Shown here in pieces: positions 7,956 to 16,690 of a stretch of 64,000 nucleotides of DNA. This stretch comes from Alphaproteobacteria bacterium (GTDB taxonomy: Bacteria; Pseudomonadota; Alphaproteobacteria; UBA6615), in the NCBI GenBank assembly GCA_002727315.1, contig PBWR01000022.1, positions 23,378 to 87,377 of the forward strand, given 5' to 3'. A program made the position numbers and the translations under genes. Position 1 is the stretch's first letter; the number at the start of each line of letters is the position of its first letter. Below the pieces are notes generated by a model. It was given only the letters and a program-made list of their open reading frames with translations. It made no database searches and was not told the origin of the DNA.

Positions 7956-8855
7956 CTAGAAGCGGGTTTCGGCAACCTTGCGGAGTAGAAAGTCGCGGAA
8001 AACGGCGATTCTCTGGGAATTGCGCATTTCCTCCGGGTATACGAAATACGCATCGTTACCTGGGCCCTCGAGCTCCGGCAGGATTCGCACAAGATTGCGT
8101 GCCTCGCGGGCCAGGAAGTCGGGCAGACCCGCGACGCCGACGCCGGCTTCGACGGCACGGAAGGTGCCGTAGAGGTTGTTCAGGGTGAGAACCTTGCGGG
8201 GTTCCTGGTTGGTGACCTCGCGCACCGCGTTGAGCAGCCAATTCAGGTTCGGCGCGGGCATGGCCACATCTTCACCGTAGGCGATCAGGTCATGATTGGC
8301 GAGATCGCGCACCTTTTCCGGCATGCCGCGGTTCTGGAGGTACTCCGGCGACGCAAAGACATGCACGTGGACCCGGGTCAGGCGCCGCTGGATCAGGTCC
8401 GCCTGGGTGGGCGGGGTTAGCCGGATGGCGCAATCGGCCTCGAGCATTGAGATGTCGAGTTCTTCGTCTGTCGTGATCAGGGTCACCTCGATGTCGGGGT
8501 ACATCTCAATGAATTCCTTGATTCGCGGCGTCAGCCAGAGCGAGCCCAGCCCGACAGTCGTCGATATTTTCAGCGGGCCTTCCGGCTGTTCCTGCGAATC
8601 CGACAGCCGCGCTTCGACCATCGTCAGCTTGGCGAACACATCGTGCACGGTGCGGTACAGCAGCTCGCCCTGTTCGGTGAGGATCAGGCCGCGCGCATGC
8701 CGGTGAAAGAGGCGGATGCTGAGGCTGTCCTCGAGCGAGCTGATCTGGCGGCTGACCGCCGACTGGCTCAGATGCAACGCTTCACCGGCATGGGTGAAGC
8801 TGCCGGCATCCGCGACGGCGTGAAAAATGCGCAGTTTGTCCCAGTCCATGGCCAT
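7956..8855 (-). CDS. LysR-family transcriptional regulator
   Basis: This is a 299-aa LysR-type regulator. The N-terminal winged helix-turn-helix is seen as LRIFHAVADAGSFTHAGEAL and LSQSAVSRQISSLEDSL, followed by the substrate-binding domain with TVGLGSLWLTPRIKEF. The start at 8855 has a GGGGGAGAAGG purine stretch just upstream; the next ATG is two codons later. It lies 45 bases downstream of trxB on the same strand and could be co-transcribed. Its effector and targets are not evident. trxB or the genes behind it are plausible targets, but LysR regulators usually sit divergent from what they control, which is not the case here. Confidence 0.87.
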   Translation of the reverse strand: MAMDWDKLRIFHAVADAGSFTHAGEALHLSQSAVSRQISSLEDSLSIRLFHRHARGLILTEQGELLYRTVHDVFAKLTMVEARLSDSQEQPEGPLKISTTVGLGSLWLTPRIKEFIEMYPDIEVTLITTDEELDISMLEADCAIRLTPPTQADLIQRRLTRVHVHVFASPEYLQNRGMPEKVRDLANHDLIAYGEDVAMPAPNLNWLLNAVREVTNQEPRKVLTLNNLYGTFRAVEAGVGVAGLPDFLAREARNLVRILPELEGPGNDAYFVYPEEMRNSQRIAVFRDFLLRKVAETRF

Positions 8856-8900
8856 CCGGCCTTCTCCCCCTATGGACGCGTGGCGCTGCGGTGCGCTTGG

Positions 8901-9872
8901 CTACTCCGCTGCGTCGCGTGCGGCCTCGTCTTCCTGCGTCGCGATGTACTTCTCGGCTTCCAGGGCCGCCATGCAGCCCATGCCCGCCGCCGTCACCGCC
9001 TGCCGGAAGACCTTGTCCTTCACATCCCCGGCCGCGAAGACGCCCGGAATGTTCGTCGCCGTGCTGTCCGGTGCCGTGATCAGGTAGCCCTCATCATCCA
9101 TGTCGAGCTTGCCCTGGAACACCTTCGTGTTCGGGTCGTGACCGATGGCGATGAACACACCGTCGACTTCCAGATCGCTCAAATCACCGCTCTTCACGTT
9201 CTTGAGCTTTGCCCCGGTGACGCCCGGCGGGTCCTGGGTGCCGACCACTTCCTCGAGCACATTGTCCCATTTCACGTCGATCTTCTCGTGGCGCAGCAGG
9301 CGATCCTGCATGATCTTTTCCGCGCGCAATTCGTCACGCCGGTGAATGAGCGTCACCTGGGACGCGAAGTTGGTCAGGTAGAGCGCTTCCTCGACCGCGG
9401 TGTTGCCGCCGCCGACAACAGCCACCGGCTTGTCGCGGTAGAAGAACCCATCGCAGGTCGCGCATGCCGAGACGCCGAAGCCCGAGAATTTCTGTTCGCT
9501 TTCCAGGCCAAGCCACCTGGCCGAAGCGCCGGTCGCCACGATCACCGTGTCGCCGGTGTAGACGTCGCCGGAATCACCGGTACAAGTGAATGGCTGGCTG
9601 GTGAAATCGACGTCGACGATCAGGTCGTCCATGATCCGGGTGCCGACTTTCTCGGCCTGCTCGACCATCTGCTCCATCAGCCAGGGCCCCTGGATGACGT
9701 CGGCGAAGCCCGGATAGTTTTCCACCTCGGTCGTGATGGTCAGCTGGCCGCCCGGCTGCAGGCCGTGGACCATGATCGGCTGCAGGTTGGCGCGTGCGGC
9801 ATAGATCGCAGCGGTGCAACCGGCGGCGCCGGATCCGAGGATCAGAACCTGGGAATGGCGGGTTTCGGACAT
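8901..9872 (-). CDS. trxB: Thioredoxin-disulfide reductase
   Basis: TrxB uses NADPH and FAD to reduce thioredoxin in the cytoplasm. The FAD-binding motif GSGAAGCTAAIYAARA is at residues 13-28. The redox-active CATCDG is at 137-142, and an NADPH-binding GGGNTAVEEAL follows. AAGDVKDKVFRQAVTAAGMG near the C-terminus is the family's FAD-closing motif. The 323-aa length is normal. The gene sits between formaldehyde dehydrogenase and the LysR regulator on the minus strand, with 129 bases to the former, so it probably has its own promoter. Confidence 0.94.
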   Translation of the reverse strand: MSETRHSQVLILGSGAAGCTAAIYAARANLQPIMVHGLQPGGQLTITTEVENYPGFADVIQGPWLMEQMVEQAEKVGTRIMDDLIVDVDFTSQPFTCTGDSGDVYTGDTVIVATGASARWLGLESEQKFSGFGVSACATCDGFFYRDKPVAVVGGGNTAVEEALYLTNFASQVTLIHRRDELRAEKIMQDRLLRHEKIDVKWDNVLEEVVGTQDPPGVTGAKLKNVKSGDLSDLEVDGVFIAIGHDPNTKVFQGKLDMDDEGYLITAPDSTATNIPGVFAAGDVKDKVFRQAVTAAGMGCMAALEAEKYIATQEDEAARDAAE

Positions 9873-10001
9873 TTCAGGGGATTCCTCGACCTTTTGATGA
9901 CGGCAGCGGGCCGCATCAGCGGCCTCGGCTGGACCAATTAGATAGTTGTGACCGCCCGACGAGGCAAGCCGCCCACGGGCAACTCACCCGTGAACGCAGG
10001 T

Positions 10002-11111
10002 TCAGAATGTGATCACACTGCGGATCGATTCGCCCTTGTGCATCAGATCGAAGGCATCGTTGATCTGATCGAGCGGCATGACATGGGTGATCAGGTCGTC
10101 GATGTTGATCCTGCCGTCCATGTACCAGTCGACAATGCGCGGCACATCGGTGCGACCCTTGGCGCCGCCGAAGGCGGTGCCCTGCCAGACGCGCCCGGTG
10201 ACCAGTTGGAAGGGCCGCGTGGCGATCTCGGCACCGGCGGGTGCGACACCGATGATCGTCGACTTGCCCCAGCCCTTGTGACAGCACTCGAGCGCCTGGC
10301 GCATCACCTCGACATTGCCGATGCACTCGAAGGAATGATCCGCGCCGCCGTCGGTCAGATCGACCAGATAGGGCACGAGATCGCCCTCGACTTCCGTCGG
10401 GTTCACGAAATGGGTCATGCCGAAGGCTTCGGCGATCGCCCGGCGGTCCGGGTTGAGGTCCACGCCGACGATCTTGTTTGCGCCTACCAGACGCGCGCCC
10501 TGGATCACGTTCAGGCCGATGCCGCCGAGCCCGAACACCACGACATTGTCGCCGGGTTCCACCTTGGCGGTGTTGATGACCGCGCCGATACCGGTGGTCA
10601 CGCCGCAGCCGATGTAGCAAATCTTCTCGAACGGCGCGTCCTCGCGCACCTTCGCGACCGCGATTTCGGGCAGCACGGTGTAGTTGGAGAAGGTCGAGGT
10701 GCCCATATAGTGAAACAGCTTGTCGCCGCCGATGGAGAACCGCGAGGAACCGTCGGGCATGACGCCCTGGCCCTGGGTTTCGCGAATGGCCTGGCACAGA
10801 TTGGTGCGCCCGGACGTGCAGTAGTCGCACTCCCGGCATTCCGGCGTGTAGAGCGGGATCACGTGGTCGCCCTTGGCGACAGATGTCACGCCCCTGCCCA
10901 CATCGACCACCACTCCCGCGCCCTCATGGCCCAAGATCGCCGGGAACAGGCCTTCCGGGTCGGCTCCGGACAGGGTGAATTCATCGGTGTGGCAGACGCC
11001 GGTCGCCTTGATCTCGACCAGCACCTCGCCCTCGCGGGGGCCGTCCAGATTGACGGTTTCGATACTGAGGGGCTTGCCCGCCTGAAGGGCGACGGCTGCG
11101 CGGGTTTCCAT
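10002..11111 (-). CDS. frmA: S-(hydroxymethyl)glutathione dehydrogenase / class III alcohol dehydrogenase
   Basis: This zinc-dependent dehydrogenase oxidises S-hydroxymethylglutathione (formaldehyde plus glutathione) with NAD+ and can also reduce S-nitrosoglutathione. Catalytic-zinc residues are seen in ATGVCHTDE and GHEGAG, and the structural-zinc loop in [31 protein letters not shown] is the NAD-binding site. Its 369 residues match class III ADH. The start at 11111 (METRAAVAL) is preceded by GGAAGG; the track ORF adds 22 residues. The S-formylglutathione hydrolase expected for the next step is not recognisable here. The upstream dienelactone-hydrolase-like gene is from a related fold but is not that enzyme. 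Confidence 0.93.
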   Translation of the reverse strand: METRAAVALQAGKPLSIETVNLDGPREGEVLVEIKATGVCHTDEFTLSGADPEGLFPAILGHEGAGVVVDVGRGVTSVAKGDHVIPLYTPECRECDYCTSGRTNLCQAIRETQGQGVMPDGSSRFSIGGDKLFHYMGTSTFSNYTVLPEIAVAKVREDAPFEKICYIGCGVTTGIGAVINTAKVEPGDNVVVFGLGGIGLNVIQGARLVGANKIVGVDLNPDRRAIAEAFGMTHFVNPTEVEGDLVPYLVDLTDGGADHSFECIGNVEVMRQALECCHKGWGKSTIIGVAPAGAEIATRPFQLVTGRVWQGTAFGGAKGRTDVPRIVDWYMDGRINIDDLITHVMPLDQINDAFDLMHKGESIRSVITF

Positions 11112-11207
11112 GACCCTTCCTTCCCGGAGACACAAGATTGTTCGGGCAAGTGTCCCAAGCCGCGGCGGCGGGTGCAAGCCTTGCGGTGCCTCTGTCGCGT
11201 GGCCGGT

Positions 11208-11951
11208 CTAGCCCAGAACGCGGGCGTAGAGCTCGAACATCTTGCCCCAGACGATCTCGGCCGACGGTTCGTGATAGACCGGCCGCTGCGGGAACGCGAA
11301 GCCGTGCTCGGTGCCCGGGAAGGTCTCGATCTCGTTGGGCACGCCGTTGGCATCGAGCGTCGCCTTGAGGTCGGGGATCACGTTGTCGGGCACCCAGTCG
11401 TCATGTTCAGCGAAGGCGTAATACATCTCGCCCGCGATCTGCGGCGCCAGCAGGTGCGGGGAATCGTCGTTCTCGGTGACGATCCAGACACCGTAGAGCG
11501 AGACGTTGGCTGCGAAACGGTCCGGGAAGGTGCCCGCCACCGTTGTGATGAAAGCCCCGCTCATGCAATAGCCGACATTGCCCATGGGGCCGTCTGACGC
11601 ATTCGGGTCCTCGCCCAGCGCCTCAAGCAGCGCGCCGGTATCCCGCGCGACTCCGGCATTGGTCAGGCTGTGCCAGGCGGCGAAGATCATTTCGCCCATC
11701 TTCTCGGTCCGCTTGGCCAGATTGAAGCGCAGCAGGCCGAGCCGGTAGTAGAGATCGGGCAGGACGGCGCAGTAGCCCTGGCCGGCGATCCGGCGGGCGA
11801 AGTCGCGCAGTTCCTCGCGGATGCCCGGCGCGTCCATGTACATAACGATCACCGGATAGGGGCCGGGACCGTGTTCATCGGGCTCCGGCCAGGCCGCGAA
11901 GGTGGGCATCACCCCGTTGGGGGTGGTGACATCGAACTCCCGCTCGGCCAT
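11208..11951 (-). CDS. Dienelactone hydrolase family protein
   Basis: This is a 247-aa alpha/beta hydrolase of the dienelactone hydrolase group. The nucleophile elbow is VGYCMSGAF, where cysteine replaces the usual serine as in true dienelactone hydrolases. The likely acid is in EHDDWVP and the catalytic histidine in GTEHGFAF. No signal peptide is visible. It starts 2 bases after the cytochrome c stop, so the two genes are one operon. The natural substrate is unclear; the cytochrome and formaldehyde dehydrogenase neighbours suggest oxidation of an alcohol or C1 compound, but that is inference. Confidence 0.83.
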   Translation of the reverse strand: MAEREFDVTTPNGVMPTFAAWPEPDEHGPGPYPVIVMYMDAPGIREELRDFARRIAGQGYCAVLPDLYYRLGLLRFNLAKRTEKMGEMIFAAWHSLTNAGVARDTGALLEALGEDPNASDGPMGNVGYCMSGAFITTVAGTFPDRFAANVSLYGVWIVTENDDSPHLLAPQIAGEMYYAFAEHDDWVPDNVIPDLKATLDANGVPNEIETFPGTEHGFAFPQRPVYHEPSAEIVWGKMFELYARVLG

Positions 11952-11953
11952 GT

Positions 11954-12805
11954 CTACTTGGGTGTAAGGGTGCGCAGATAGGCGACGATTGCCTGCAGAT
12001 CCTTTTCCTTGATCTTGGCGTAGTAGGGATAGGCCATGGGTGGCAGCATCTTGGAGCCGTCAGGCCGGGTGCCCGTCGTGATCATCTGCCGAATCTCCTG
12101 GTAGCTGCGATCGGCCAACCCTGTGGGTGTGATGTTTGAAGACACGCTTGTGCCCCACGGCCCGTGGAATTCGAACCCGCCGGCGCCCAGCTGGTTGACG
12201 ATGTCGGGCCCCTTCGGACCCATCGGCGAATGGCACTCTATGCAGTGGCCAGCGGGGCCGGCCAGGTAGGCGCCGTAGGCGACGCGATCATCCTGCGGCA
12301 CGCTGGGAACCGAGCCGACGGGCGGTCCATAGGCGGGTGGCAGGGGAATCCGGTAAACCGATTTCGTGATGGCGTTCTTGATCGACTTGACCTGCCGCAG
12401 GTAGGCGACGATCGCCTGTACATCCCAGTCGGATAGACCGCGGTACAGGCCGATCGGCATCGGCGGGCCGATGATCGAACCGTCCGGCCGTTTACCTTCG
12501 CGGATCGAGGCGATGATCTGCGCGTCGGTCCAGTTGCCGATGCCGGTTTCCTTGTCGGGGGTGATGTTCGGGGCGTTGGCATCGAATGCCGGGTTCTTCT
12601 CGAACGGTGCCATGCCGGCCAGTTCCATCCCCGGGATGTCACCATTCGGACCCTTAGGCGTGTGGCAGTTACCACAGGCAACGATCGATTCCATCAGATA
12701 GGTGCCGCGCTCGAGCAGCGTTTCGGCCGAAGCGGCGGAAGCGCCGAGCCAAACGGGCGCAATGAACGACAGAGCGATGGCGCGCGCGAAAAGGTTCTTT
12801 GTCAT
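11954..12805 (-). CDS. Di-haem cytochrome c, periplasmic
   Basis: The 283-aa product has an N-terminal signal peptide (FARAIALSFIAPVWLG followed by an Ala-rich cleavage region ending ASA) and two c-type haem motifs, CGNCH and CIECH, one in each repeat. Repeated MPIGLYRGLSDWDVQAIVAY and PYYAKIKEKDLQAIVAY segments mark the two cytochrome c domains. The arrangement resembles cytochrome subunits of membrane alcohol or aldehyde dehydrogenases, although no such dehydrogenase is beside it. The start at 12805 begins MTKNLF. A run of nine G lies 4 bases before the start codon in place of an ordinary Shine-Dalgarno. Confidence 0.87.
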   Translation of the reverse strand: MTKNLFARAIALSFIAPVWLGASAASAETLLERGTYLMESIVACGNCHTPKGPNGDIPGMELAGMAPFEKNPAFDANAPNITPDKETGIGNWTDAQIIASIREGKRPDGSIIGPPMPIGLYRGLSDWDVQAIVAYLRQVKSIKNAITKSVYRIPLPPAYGPPVGSVPSVPQDDRVAYGAYLAGPAGHCIECHSPMGPKGPDIVNQLGAGGFEFHGPWGTSVSSNITPTGLADRSYQEIRQMITTGTRPDGSKMLPPMAYPYYAKIKEKDLQAIVAYLRTLTPK

Positions 12806-12809
12806 GTCG

Positions 12810-12818
12810 CCCCCCCCC
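12810..12818 (-). repeat. G9 homopolymer in the ribosome-binding region of the cytochrome c gene
   Basis: Nine consecutive G on the minus strand are followed by CGAC and the ATG. Such runs can gain or lose bases at replication and so alter spacing to the start codon. Confidence 0.6.
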
Positions 12819-12891
12819 GAACATTGCTTGAGAGGATTGTAGCACCGGCGTCGATTTCGCTCCACTCAATGCGCGCGATCGGGATCGGGTC

Positions 12892-14865
12892 CTAGAAGCC
12901 GAACATGTGATCCAGCGAAAAGGCGCTACCGTCGCGCGCGATCAGCCCGTGATAGCCGAACAGGCGGCACGACGTGTCGCGGATCAGGACATAGCCGCCG
13001 CCTGAAGGGCCCGTTTGGGCCGCGGCGGTGCGCGCCTTGGCGTCGAATGTCTCGCTGAGGCGAAAATGGACCGATCCGCCGCACGGAATTCGCAGGGTTT
13101 CCTCGGCCACCGTCCGTCCCACTCCGTCATGCAGGATCAGTTGCGTGTCCGAGGTCTCGTGCCCGGGCGTGGATGCGGGGTAGATCAGCTGGCAGAAGGT
13201 ATCCAGATCCTGGATGTCCACGGCCATTGCCGGATCCGTGCGCAGGTAGAGGCGGGTCGAAAGGCCCGGCGGGTCGCCGGAATAGGACTGGGGCTCGTTC
13301 TGCCAGGTCAGGACGGTGTTGAAGATATGGGCGCCGAAACTGGTCTCTGCGGCGTGACCGGAATCTCGTGCCTCGTAGCGGAACAGGCCGTGCAACCAGC
13401 CGTCGACGCCGCGCGTCGCGACACCGAAATCGTAGATCAGTTCCATGTGCCCGGCGACATCGCGCAACCGGTCTCCGTCGAGGATGTCGTCAGCGTCCAG
13501 CATGACACTATCGCTGCGCGCCAGTTCGCCGAAATCGTGGCGGCCGATCTCTACGCCGCCGGCGTCGTAGAACAATGCACTCAGGGGCAGGGTCATCTGG
13601 GTTGTGGACATGGGGGTCGGCAGGGCGATTGAGCGGAACGAGTCGCGCGGCAAAATCGGGGCCGGCAGAATGAAACCCTTGCCCATGAGGTTGCCGATTT
13701 CGGCGATCCGGGGATCGGGCTCCAGGTCTGTCCGCTCCACATTCACGTGGGCCGTCCGGCGCCGGTCGACCTGACCGTTGCCGTTGACCTCGATTTCGTA
13801 GCGCGGCCGCACGAAATGCTTGCCCGCCACCACCTCGATCTGCTGCGGCCAGCGCGCGTCGGGCAGCAGGTCTGCCGCATCGAGGGCATATGTGGCAAAG
13901 GGCGCGATTTCCCGATCGAGCATGGCGACCGCCGGATCGCCCATCAGGTTCAGGCCGACCGCGCCCGCCGGGATCGGGCAGGGATGGCTGTTCTGTATCC
14001 ACAGGAGCACCCGTTCGTCCGGTTTGGGGGCCGGAAGTCCGGCAAAGAAATCGGCCGGCCAGGCGTTTGCATCGTGGGTGCAGGACAGATCGCGGTAATC
14101 GTCGCCATAGGTATCTAGCGCATATTTGACGATGTCATGACCCTTCGCACCGATCGCGTGGATGAACAGCTGTCCGGTAATTTGTTCGATCCCGAAGCGG
14201 TCGCAGACCTCCGCACTGTCGATCGTCACGCCCCCCGGGCTGTCGGGCAGCTCCAGGTCCCATTCGGCAACCACCTCGCCCTGTTCGTCGATCAGGCTCA
14301 GCCACAGCGTTACATTGGCGCCGCCATATCTGTGCCAGTAATTGGCGGTGGCGACGCGCGTATGCAGGCGTCCGCCGCGGCCGTCGGGCGCATCCCGGAA
14401 GAAGGCGAAGTTGGTCGCGAAGTTGAGCGGGTCGAGATAGCGGCGGTGGTTCGTCAGACGATTTTCGGGCAGCCGCAAGGCGTCCAGGGTGATCACCTCC
14501 GCACCTTCTGGGATCAGGTGGGCGATGTCGCGGACGACCTTGTCGGAATCGAAGGCGACGACCAGCAGATGCGATGCCGGTGCAGCGCCGAGGTAGGTGA
14601 CCGGCTGTGTGTTGTGACCCAGCACCTGGTTTCCGAGGGCAGACAGGTCCTGCACGAACATGCCGGTGATCGGCAGCGCGTCGAAGGGATAGAGCTCGGA
14701 CAGTGCGGCGGCGAACCCGAACGGGTCGTACACGGCGAGTGAGTCTGCGTTCGACAGCCGGTCGAGCAATGCCCGGACGTTCGGAGCGACCGCGGGATGG
14801 CCCGCCGCCTTGAAGAACGGAAAGCCACCCTTGACGTTCGAGAAGGTGTTGATGTCGAGCGCCAT
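12892..14865 (-). CDS. Large protein of unknown function (657 aa)
   Basis: I do not recognise this family. The protein begins MALDINTFSNVKGGFPFFKA and ends FSLDHMFGF. It has no signal peptide and no clear transmembrane segment. The first part (about 30-150) looks like an alpha/beta domain, with HLLVVAFDSDKVVRDIAHL and PEGAEVITLDALRLPENRL. The middle (150-450) is strand-rich with repeated jelly-roll-like segments such as ANVTLWLSLIDEQGEVVAEW. The C-terminus contains RLFGYHGLIARDG. It is followed 10 bases before its start by the 2OG-Fe(II) oxygenase on the same strand, so the two are surely co-transcribed, with an ELM1-like glycosyltransferase upstream. A role in making or modifying a surface carbohydrate or secreted product is possible but unproven. 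Confidence 0.8.
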   Translation of the reverse strand: MALDINTFSNVKGGFPFFKAAGHPAVAPNVRALLDRLSNADSLAVYDPFGFAAALSELYPFDALPITGMFVQDLSALGNQVLGHNTQPVTYLGAAPASHLLVVAFDSDKVVRDIAHLIPEGAEVITLDALRLPENRLTNHRRYLDPLNFATNFAFFRDAPDGRGGRLHTRVATANYWHRYGGANVTLWLSLIDEQGEVVAEWDLELPDSPGGVTIDSAEVCDRFGIEQITGQLFIHAIGAKGHDIVKYALDTYGDDYRDLSCTHDANAWPADFFAGLPAPKPDERVLLWIQNSHPCPIPAGAVGLNLMGDPAVAMLDREIAPFATYALDAADLLPDARWPQQIEVVAGKHFVRPRYEIEVNGNGQVDRRRTAHVNVERTDLEPDPRIAEIGNLMGKGFILPAPILPRDSFRSIALPTPMSTTQMTLPLSALFYDAGGVEIGRHDFGELARSDSVMLDADDILDGDRLRDVAGHMELIYDFGVATRGVDGWLHGLFRYEARDSGHAAETSFGAHIFNTVLTWQNEPQSYSGDPPGLSTRLYLRTDPAMAVDIQDLDTFCQLIYPASTPGHETSDTQLILHDGVGRTVAEETLRIPCGGSVHFRLSETFDAKARTAAAQTGPSGGGYVLIRDTSCRLFGYHGLIARDGSAFSLDHMFGF

Positions 14866-14875
14866 GAGCCGCCCG

Positions 14876-15493
14876 CTAGCCGGAGAAGTTCTTGAAGAAC
14901 GCCGAAATCTTGTGCCGTACCTGCTCGCGCAACTTGTAGCGCTGGCTGGTGACCCAGTTCAGCTGGATGGTCCGTCGCTCACCATCGAAGGGATGGTGGC
15001 CGTGCCAGGCGTTGGGGATGCAGGGAAAGGCGAGCAGGGTGCCCTCGTCGGGCGGGACCTCGACGGCGTAATCGTCCAGATTGTCCGGGCTACGCAGCAG
15101 GCGGAGCTGGCCACCGGGTTCTTCCCATGACGGGTTCATGTAGAGCAGGACCGTTACGAGTTTACCCGAGGAATCGATGTGAATCTGTCCGTCGGTCGGC
15201 CGCGCCCGGCCGCGCACCGTCACCATGGTGGGTTTGCTGGTCAGTTGCATGCCCAGCTTTTCGCCCATCGCCGCAGCGAATTCGGGGCCTTCGAGGGCGG
15301 CCAGAAGCGCTGTGAACCCGGGCCCACAGCGAAGGTGTGACGTCGGAAAGCTGCCGGCTCGCTTGATTGTCGGGAAATCCTCGTTCGCCGCCTGCAAAGC
15401 GTCGGAGTTGATCAGACCGGGGACCAGGACATGGTCGAAAGGATCGTGCGCGAGCGGCGCTTCTTCGAGTGCCTTGAAGTCGATGACTGACAT
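14876..15493 (-). CDS. 2OG-Fe(II) oxygenase family protein
   Basis: The 205-aa product has the double-stranded beta-helix of prolyl-4-hydroxylase-like 2-oxoglutarate dioxygenases. The iron motif HxD is in GQIHIDSSGKLVTVLLYM, the distal histidine is in PNAWHGHHPF and the 2OG-binding arginine is in ERRTIQLNW. The bare domain with no extra module suggests a small-molecule or protein hydroxylase. It lies 10 bases upstream of the 657-aa unknown gene and 41 bases after the ELM1-like gene, all on the minus strand. Related single-domain oxygenases often occur beside glycan genes, which fits the neighbour. The substrate is unknown. Confidence 0.82.
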   Translation of the reverse strand: MSVIDFKALEEAPLAHDPFDHVLVPGLINSDALQAANEDFPTIKRAGSFPTSHLRCGPGFTALLAALEGPEFAAAMGEKLGMQLTSKPTMVTVRGRARPTDGQIHIDSSGKLVTVLLYMNPSWEEPGGQLRLLRSPDNLDDYAVEVPPDEGTLLAFPCIPNAWHGHHPFDGERRTIQLNWVTSQRYKLREQVRHKISAFFKNFSG

Positions 15494-15534
15494 ACTCGTC
15501 TCTTAAATCGCGTACAGCCCAAATGCAATCGAAG

Positions 15535-16512
15535 CTAACCGGCGCGTGCTGCGGTCATGCGTCGCAGGATTTCAGCGCCGATGCCCGACATATCGTCGGG
15601 TGGATCATACTCCCAGCTGTGAAGTGTCCCGGCGAACGGCCGCGTCACGCCCTGCCGTGTCATGGCATCATGGAAGCGCTCGAATTTTTCCGAGCCGCCC
15701 TCAAGGTTGACCACATGGATCGGTTTACCCGTCGCGGCAGCCTCGCTGACCATGTTGACGGAATCACCGGTCACGATGATTGCGTCCGCATGCGCCAGGA
15801 AACCCAGATAGGGGTTGGGGTCCTGTTCGTCCCAGATATCGACATTGAGCCCCTGAAGTTTGGGCCGGATCGCATCGAGCACACTGGACGGCGTGCGTCG
15901 TGACGGGGTGATGGCCAGGCTCCAGCCCTTGTCTTGCGCCAGACCGCGAAGCTGATCGGCCAGCACATCGCCGATCCGCTCGGTCATACGGTAGACCGTG
16001 TTGTCCCCGCCCAGAAGGACCGCCGCGATCGGGTGCGGCAAGGAAGACATGCGCTGGGCAAAGGCTTGTCGGGCCGCATCGAGCGCTGCCGCATCGACGC
16101 CGTGCAGCGAGCCGAGGGTGGAGATAACATTGTCGCCGCGCAGGCGATCGTGTGCTGGAGCGACCACCAGATCGAAGGCGGTCGAGGAGATTCCCGGGTC
16201 CTGAATCTGAATGCAGAAGGTGCGCCCCTCCGAAGCCTTGCGGACCGCGCGGGCGGGTGCAATTGAGCGGCGCCCGCTGGCGATCAGTAGGTCTGGCCAG
16301 GGTGGCACCAGCGCCGATGATTGAGGCGTTATCGTGGACAAACGGGCTGGATTCAGCGCCGGCGGGAGCCATCGCCACGGCGCGCGAAGATCGACCGTCT
16401 TGAGATCGGGCGCCACACCCAGCGCGCGTGCCAGGCCGAGGCATTGATTAACCATTCCGATCTTGCCGTCGGTCAGAATCCAGCAGGACGGTGTGTTTGT
16501 CTCAACGGTCAT
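15535..16512 (-). CDS. ELM1/GtrOC1 family putative glycosyltransferase
   Basis: The 325-aa protein belongs to the ELM1 family (formerly DUF1022), shared by alphaproteobacteria and plant mitochondria. Typical segments are ILTDGKIGMVNQCLGLARAL at the N-terminus, DLLIASGRRSIAPARAVRKA near 75-95, CIQIQDPG, and a C-terminal GDSVNMVSEAAATGKPIHVV that resembles the nucleotide-sugar binding end of GT-B glycosyltransferases. Plant ELM1 recruits the fission dynamin, whereas the bacterial role is unsettled and may concern envelope glycans. It is first in a minus-strand set with the 2OG oxygenase and the 657-aa unknown protein. Confidence 0.85.
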   Translation of the reverse strand: MTVETNTPSCWILTDGKIGMVNQCLGLARALGVAPDLKTVDLRAPWRWLPPALNPARLSTITPQSSALVPPWPDLLIASGRRSIAPARAVRKASEGRTFCIQIQDPGISSTAFDLVVAPAHDRLRGDNVISTLGSLHGVDAAALDAARQAFAQRMSSLPHPIAAVLLGGDNTVYRMTERIGDVLADQLRGLAQDKGWSLAITPSRRTPSSVLDAIRPKLQGLNVDIWDEQDPNPYLGFLAHADAIIVTGDSVNMVSEAAATGKPIHVVNLEGGSEKFERFHDAMTRQGVTRPFAGTLHSWEYDPPDDMSGIGAEILRRMTAARAG

Positions 16513-16562
16513 ACACAGGGGCTTGCGGCCAAGAAGTGCGTCAATCCGGGGAAACCTTGCGT

Positions 16563-16579
16563 TTGAAATATAATTTCAA
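16563..16579. promoter_or_regulatory. Palindrome between ELM1-like and Lrp genes
   Basis: TTGAAAT-ATA-ATTTCAA is a perfect 7-bp inverted repeat, AT-rich in a GC-rich context, in the 178-base divergent region. It is a good candidate operator for the adjacent Lrp-type regulator, acting on itself, on the minus-strand operon, or on both. Confidence 0.5.
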
Positions 16580-16690
16580 TCTGCTAGCATTCCGGCACAA
16601 AGACGGTGATCACTATAGGCGGGCCCATGGGTGATTCCCATGCCGGGTTCAGCAAAAAGTAATGCCGCAGCCGCCTGGAGAGTGGACAGA

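Noticed and set aside
7956-8855. LysR gene as the divergent regulator of msrP
   Set aside because: The two genes are convergent, with a terminator between them, so control of msrP cannot be argued from position.
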